Translations under genes and position numbers: made by a program
Shown here: positions 5,989-9,194 of the stretch, piece by piece
Numbering within the stretch: the stretch's first letter is position 1
How the letters are laid out: each line of letters starts with the position of its first letter
From: an uncultured Solirubrobacteraceae bacterium
GTDB lineage: Bacteria > Actinomycetota > Thermoleophilia > Solirubrobacterales > Solirubrobacteraceae
DNA: 9,194 bases
Assembly: GCA_955652345.1 (NCBI GenBank)
Contig: CATPBV010000311.1
Coordinates: 1 to 9,194 of the forward strand
Direction: 5' to 3'
The notes under the pieces: model-generated
The model's input: only the letters and a program-made list of their open reading frames with translations
Database searches by the model: none
Told to the model about the DNA's origin: nothing

Positions 5989-7379
5989 AGCTCAGCGCGG
6001 TGGGCCGGGCGGAGCGTCCGGCGGACGAATCGCCCGTGGCCGGGCTCGGTCATGATCTCCCCGCGGTCGTAGACGAGTGTCCCGCGCGAGAACGTGTGGC
6101 GCACGCTCGCGCTCGCCGTTTCGCCCTCGTAGAGGTCATAGTCGACGTTCATGAATGAGGTCGCGACTCCGTACGGGCGGGGCGCGGCAGGGTCGAGCAC
6201 CACGACGTCGGCGTCCTTACCCGGGGCCAGCGCCCCTTTGGCGTTCAGGCCGAAGCGCCTGGCGATGGTCGTGCTCGTGAGGTCCACCAGCTGTGAGTGA
6301 GCGATGCGCCCCGCCATCACGCCCTCGTCCCACAGCTTCGGGAGACGATGCTGGATCAGGGCGAGCCCGTTCGGCACCAGGCTGAAGTTCTCGAGGCCGC
6401 GTGCCTTCTGCTCGTCGGTGAACGGGCAATGATCGGTGGAGATGCTCTCGAGAACGCCCCGCTGCACGTAGCCCCACAGACGTTCGTGGTTAGCGGCGTC
6501 GCGAAGCGGCGGTGAGCAGATGTAGCGACACCCCTCCACCCCGGGACGCCGGAGGTCATCGATCGTGTTGATCAGATATTGGACGCAGGTCTCGCCGCTG
6601 ACCGCGGCGCCGCGTTGCTGGGCCGCCTCGATCTCGGCGGCAGCCGCCGCGCATGTGACGTGTACGACGAACAGCGAGGTGCCGATGTGTTCGGCAATTC
6701 GGGCGGCCCGGCCGGTGGCCTCGGCTTCGACGAACTCGGGACGGGTCAGCGCATGATGGATGGCCGAGACCTCGCCATGCGCGATCGCGCGTTTGACGAG
6801 CAGATCGATGATGTCCCCGTTCTCCGCATGCACCATGATCAGCGCGTCGAGGTCCCGCGCGCGCTCCATGCACGCCGCGAGCGCGTCGTCCCGGGCCATC
6901 AGCTCGCCCTTGTAGGCCATGAACAGCTTGAAAGAGCAGATACCGGCGTCCGACATCGCCGTCATCTCCTCGAGGACCGGCTCGCTGGCGTTGGTGATCG
7001 CCATGTGAAAGCCGTAGTCCACGTGAGCGGCACCGTCGGCCCGGCCTCGCCACTGCTCGAGCGCGGAGCGCAGGTTGTCGGGCTCGCGCTGGATCGCGAA
7101 GTCAACGAGACAGGTCACCCCGCCGGCGGCGGCCGCGCGGGTGCCCGTGTCATAGTCGTCCGAGGACATCATGCCCATGAAGGGCATCGACAGGTGCGTG
7201 TGGTTGTCGATCAGGCCCGGGAGCACGAAGCAGCCTTCCGCATCGACGACTCTCGTCCCCTCGGGAGGGGCGATCCTGCCGACGGCGACGATCTTCTCCC
7301 CTTCGATCAGAACGTCGCCGGCAAACTCACCCTCGGCGGTAACGACCGTGCCGTTGGCTATCAGCGTGGTCTGAGTCAT
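5985..7379 (-). CDS. D-hydantoinase / dihydropyrimidinase
   Basis: A 464-residue metal-dependent cyclic amidohydrolase that opens dihydropyrimidines or 5-substituted hydantoins to N-carbamoyl amino acids. All six binuclear-centre ligands are present at the spacing of characterised enzymes: H60 and H62 (GLIDNHTHL), K151 as the carboxylated lysine (SFKLFMAYKG), H184 (VHAENGD), H240 (FVVHVTC) and D316 (STDHCPF). The C-terminal beta-sandwich segment includes KGALAPGKDADVVVLDP and a partner strand near VRHTFSRGTLVYDRGE. I place the start at ATG 7379: GGGAAG (7391-7386) lies 6 bases upstream and MTQTTLIANGTVVTAEGEF is the normal family N-terminus. The frame extends another 60 codons upstream to 7559, but that stretch is not conserved-looking. 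First gene of a three-gene operon. Dihydropyrimidinase versus D-hydantoinase cannot be separated by sequence alone; allantoinase is less likely because it lacks the FMAYKG/STDHCPF context. Confidence 0.94.
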   Translation of the reverse strand: MTQTTLIANGTVVTAEGEFAGDVLIEGEKIVAVGRIAPPEGTRVVDAEGCFVLPGLIDNHTHLSMPFMGMMSSDDYDTGTRAAAAGGVTCLVDFAIQREPDNLRSALEQWRGRADGAAHVDYGFHMAITNASEPVLEEMTAMSDAGICSFKLFMAYKGELMARDDALAACMERARDLDALIMVHAENGDIIDLLVKRAIAHGEVSAIHHALTRPEFVEAEATGRAARIAEHIGTSLFVVHVTCAAAAAEIEAAQQRGAAVSGETCVQYLINTIDDLRRPGVEGCRYICSPPLRDAANHERLWGYVQRGVLESISTDHCPFTDEQKARGLENFSLVPNGLALIQHRLPKLWDEGVMAGRIAHSQLVDLTSTTIARRFGLNAKGALAPGKDADVVVLDPAAPRPYGVATSFMNVDYDLYEGETASASVRHTFSRGTLVYDRGEIMTEPGHGRFVRRTLRPAHRAEL

Positions 7380-7621
7380 GGCTCGCTTCCCGTGTTCGAT
7401 TCGGCCGCCGGTGCTAACGACGGACCGTGAGCCTTGAAGTATGGTCGGCGAGGCGAAGATGCGCACCGAGGCGAACGCCGCCCGCTCGCGCGGCATCCGG
7501 GTGGTCGCATCGTGTCCGTCTCTGGCGCTGAAGGGCCAAAAGTGGTTGAGATCGCGCAAGCGGCTGAGGCGCCCGCGATGTCGCGCGCGCTTCGGGAATT
7601 CTTTCGATCTGAGGAGTGATC
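7380..7621. promoter_or_regulatory. Divergent intergenic region between the hydantoinase operon and the glycoside hydrolase gene
   Basis: This 242-bp spacer must hold the promoters of both divergent units and has a good Shine-Dalgarno at each end: GGGAAG at 7391-7386 (-) and GAGGAG at 7611-7616 (+). I see no sigma-70 pair that I trust and no clear operator palindrome. A short frame from TTG 7434 to TGA 7617-7619 is open, but its third codon positions lack the GC bias of neighbouring genes, so I do not call it a gene. Confidence 0.4.
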
Positions 7622-9057
7622 ATGGCCCGTCTTCCCCGTCCCAAGCTCTCTCTCTTCAGCGCTCTCGCGTGTGGTGCGCTTGCTCTATTCAGCATCGCCG
7701 CGATCCCTGGTGCGAGCGCGGCGTCCCACTGGAGCTCGACTCGGCACGGATCTCACGCGCTGCCGAACTCCTGCACGCTCGCGACCGGGATGAAGCTGGC
7801 CCCGCCTTCGTCCGGGAGCTACAACGGGGTTTGGACCGGAGACCCGCCGCAGCCGTGGGAGGCGTCGTCCTCGACCATCACCTCCGACGTGAACGCCAAG
7901 ATCTCTGCCTGGACGCAGACGACCGGGGTGCGTCCGGCAACGTTCTACTTCGAGAACTACTGGGGGCGCTGGAACGGCAGCTCGATCCAGCAGAACACGC
8001 TGTTGCAGTTCCCCACGGCCGCCGTCCAGGCAGCATGGAACGCCGGCACAGTCCCGTTCGTCAGGCTGTCGCCGTGGGTGCAGGTGCCGGACGGAAGCGG
8101 CGGCTGGTCGCCCGCGCAGTGGGGATGGAGTTGGATTCCTGGCGTGGGTGACACCGACGCGCACTACCAGGCCTACGCCAATCACGTGAGGCTGTCGACG
8201 ATCGCGGCAGGCGGCTTCGACACCGGCCTGAGCAGCTGGTTGAGCGCGGCGAAGAACGTGCGCGACCAGAGCGGCCACCCGATCCCGATCGTGGTCCAGT
8301 TCGGCGTCGAGGTCAACGGCGACTGGTTTCCGTGGAACGGCGTGTGGCAGTCCAATGGCGGCTACACCCATCCGGGCCCGTCCGGCCCTGCCAACTATGT
8401 CGCCGCCTACCAGCACATCATCACCAAGGCGCGCCAGGTCGGCGCCACGAACATCACCTGGGCCCTGCACCTTGACCAGTGGAGCTCGCCCTACCTGACG
8501 ATCAACTACAACCCGGGCGATCCACCGGACCAATTCGGCGTGCAGCCGTGGAACGCGCCCGCCGACTACTACCCGGGCAATTCCTACATCGACTGGCTCG
8601 GCATCTCCAACTACGGCCAGCAGGATCCCGCCAGTCCGGCTACCCGTCGTTCGCGGCGCAGCTCGGCCAGCCGAATGACTCCTTCGGGCTCGGCTCGCCC
8701 TCACCGTGGGCCCAGATAACCGGGGTCGCGCCAAGCAAGCCGACGGCGATCTTCGAGACCGGCGTCGCCGCAGAGCCGTACCTCAGCAAGGTCGGTCAGA
8801 AGAAGACGGGCTGGATCACGAGCATGTTCAACGCCGTCTCGAACGGGTCGTTCCCCACCACCGGCGGCCGGCACATCGGGCTGCTCCAATGGTGGAACGA
8901 GAAGTGGAACAACGGCGACAATCAGAACCCGGACTGGGTGGACATGACGATCAACGGCCAGGACGGCTCGCAGACCTCATACCGCAACGGCCTGCAATCC
9001 GCCGGCGGGTACTTCATCAAGCCGCCGACGTTCGTCTGTACCACCAACCCCCTGTAG
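7622..9057 (+). CDS. Secreted GH26-like glycoside hydrolase, interrupted by a one-base frameshift
   Basis: The start is ATG 7622, 5 bases after GAGGAG. Residues 1-33 are a Sec signal peptide (MARLPRPK basic start, hydrophobic core, ASA|A cleavage). The frame runs in register to about residue 336 (YGQQDP), then continues one base out of register with SGYPSFAAQLGQPNDSF to the TAG at 9055-9057. Restoring one base near 8630 gives 478 residues. GH26-like features are FENYWGRW (110-117), VPFVRLSPW (144-152), the acid/base-region FGVEVNGDWFPW with E230, the helix GPANYVAAYQHIITKARQVG followed by ATNITW, and nucleophile-region PTAIFETGVAAEP with E379 (repaired numbering). Canonical GH26 enzymes have R..HE before the acid/base; here R and H are replaced by Q and V, so it may be a distinct subgroup or neighbouring family. 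GH26 includes beta-mannanases, lichenases and 1,3-xylanases. As read, translation stops at TAA 8717-8719, losing the nucleophile. Confidence 0.75.
8627..8632 (+). other. Frameshift site in the glycoside hydrolase gene
   Basis: The frame changes within GGATCCCGCCAGTCC. Adding one G to make GAT CCC GGC CAG TCC GGC TAC CCG (DPGQSGYP) joins both coding parts perfectly, and the combined length becomes a multiple of three. There is no X-XXY-YYZ slippery heptamer, so programmed frameshifting is unlikely. A sequencing or assembly deletion in a short C/G run, or a genuine recent inactivating mutation, are the two main options. Confidence 0.75.
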
Positions 9058-9194
9058 CCGGCACAGGCCTGGGGGGCGGGCGGTGCGCCGCTGGGCGCGC
9101 TCGCCGCGCTGGTGTCCGCGTCCGTCCACGTGCCCGAGCGGCTCCGTATCCTGCTCGGCGCCGTCGCCGACCAGGTCGGGCTGGCGCTGCGCAC
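9058..9194 (+). pseudogene. Possible GAF-domain C-terminal fragment running off the window
   Basis: After the TAG of the glycoside hydrolase the same frame stays open to the window end. It reads GAPLGALAALVSASVHVPER and then LRILLGAVADQVGLALR. The pattern of a PLG-x-L strand, a gap, then an LL-x-x-ADQV-x-LAL helix is that of the last third of a GAF domain. No start codon with a ribosome binding site precedes it: only GTG at 9112 is in frame, already inside the strand, and the first half of the domain is missing. It could be a decayed remnant, a rearrangement or assembly junction near 9058-9080, or a chance resemblance in GC-rich DNA. Confidence 0.3.

Noticed and set aside
6579..7430. Open plus-strand frame of 283 codons opposite the hydantoinase
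   Set aside because: It is fully antisense to a gene with all catalytic ligands; the translation is composition-driven and unrecognisable.
7380..7559. 60-codon N-terminal extension of the hydantoinase
   Set aside because: MTQTTLIANG at 7379 is the normal family start and has a well-placed GGGAAG; the extension resembles no hydantoinase N-terminus.
7434..7619. Small plus-strand ORF (61 codons, TTG start) just before the glycoside hydrolase
   Set aside because: Third-position composition is unlike neighbouring genes, the start has no ribosome binding site, and the frame lies in the region that must contain promoters.
8621..8640. Programmed ribosomal frameshift in the glycoside hydrolase
   Set aside because: No slippery heptamer or obvious downstream stimulatory structure; a simple missing base explains the join better.
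7685..8734. Long open minus-strand frame (349 codons) opposite the glycoside hydrolase
   Set aside because: Arg/Gly/Ala-rich, low-complexity translation with no domain; it is the GC-bias shadow of the plus-strand gene, which has a signal peptide, a ribosome binding site and family motifs.
1..9194. CRISPR arrays, insertion sequences, toxin-antitoxin or defence genes
   Set aside because: No regularly spaced direct repeats, no transposase or nuclease motifs and no terminal inverted repeats were seen on either strand.

Overview
The window is GC-rich bacterial DNA with densely packed genes, strong third-position GC bias, frequent short gene overlaps and probable leaderless starts. It carries a member of an LLM oxidoreductase subfamily usually annotated as F420-dependent. 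Together these suggest an actinobacterium, perhaps a soil lineage such as Thermoleophilia. That assignment is inference; there is no rRNA or other firm phylogenetic marker here.

Layout. (1) Positions 1-306 (+) hold the C-terminal end of an unrecognised, probably exported protein. A strong GC hairpin separates it from the converging gene. (2) Positions 370-2073 (-) encode a thiamine-diphosphate enzyme of the acetolactate synthase / 5-guanidino-2-oxopentanoate decarboxylase type. Divergent from it is a two-gene unit, a MarR regulator (2110-2601, +) and a two-domain VOC/glyoxalase-fold CatE-like dioxygenase (2609-3493, +). A perfect inverted repeat abuts the MarR start and is a good candidate operator. 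A hairpin follows the VOC stop. (3) A tRNA-Cys(GCA) lies at 3604-3674 (+). (4) Facing it is a three-gene minus-strand operon: D-hydantoinase/dihydropyrimidinase (start 7379), M20 carbamoylase (start 5988) and a TIGR03842-like LLM oxidoreductase (start 4720). The genes are joined by GTGA and ATGA overlaps. (5) A 242-bp divergent spacer leads to a secreted GH26-like glycoside hydrolase (7622-9057, +) that is interrupted by a one-base frameshift near 8630. (6) The last ~135 bases remain open in the same frame and read like the C-terminal half of a GAF domain.

How it works together. The hydantoinase would open dihydropyrimidines or 5-substituted hydantoins to N-carbamoyl amino acids, and the carbamoylase would release the amino acid, CO2 and ammonia. 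The tightly coupled LLM oxidoreductase is the unassigned partner: it could supply or consume the cyclic substrate in place of a classical dihydropyrimidine dehydrogenase, which is absent here. The MarR-VOC pair resembles the quinone/catechol-responsive MarR-dioxygenase units of Firmicutes in arrangement; the ligand is unknown. Nothing in the window is a clear mobile element, CRISPR array or defence system.
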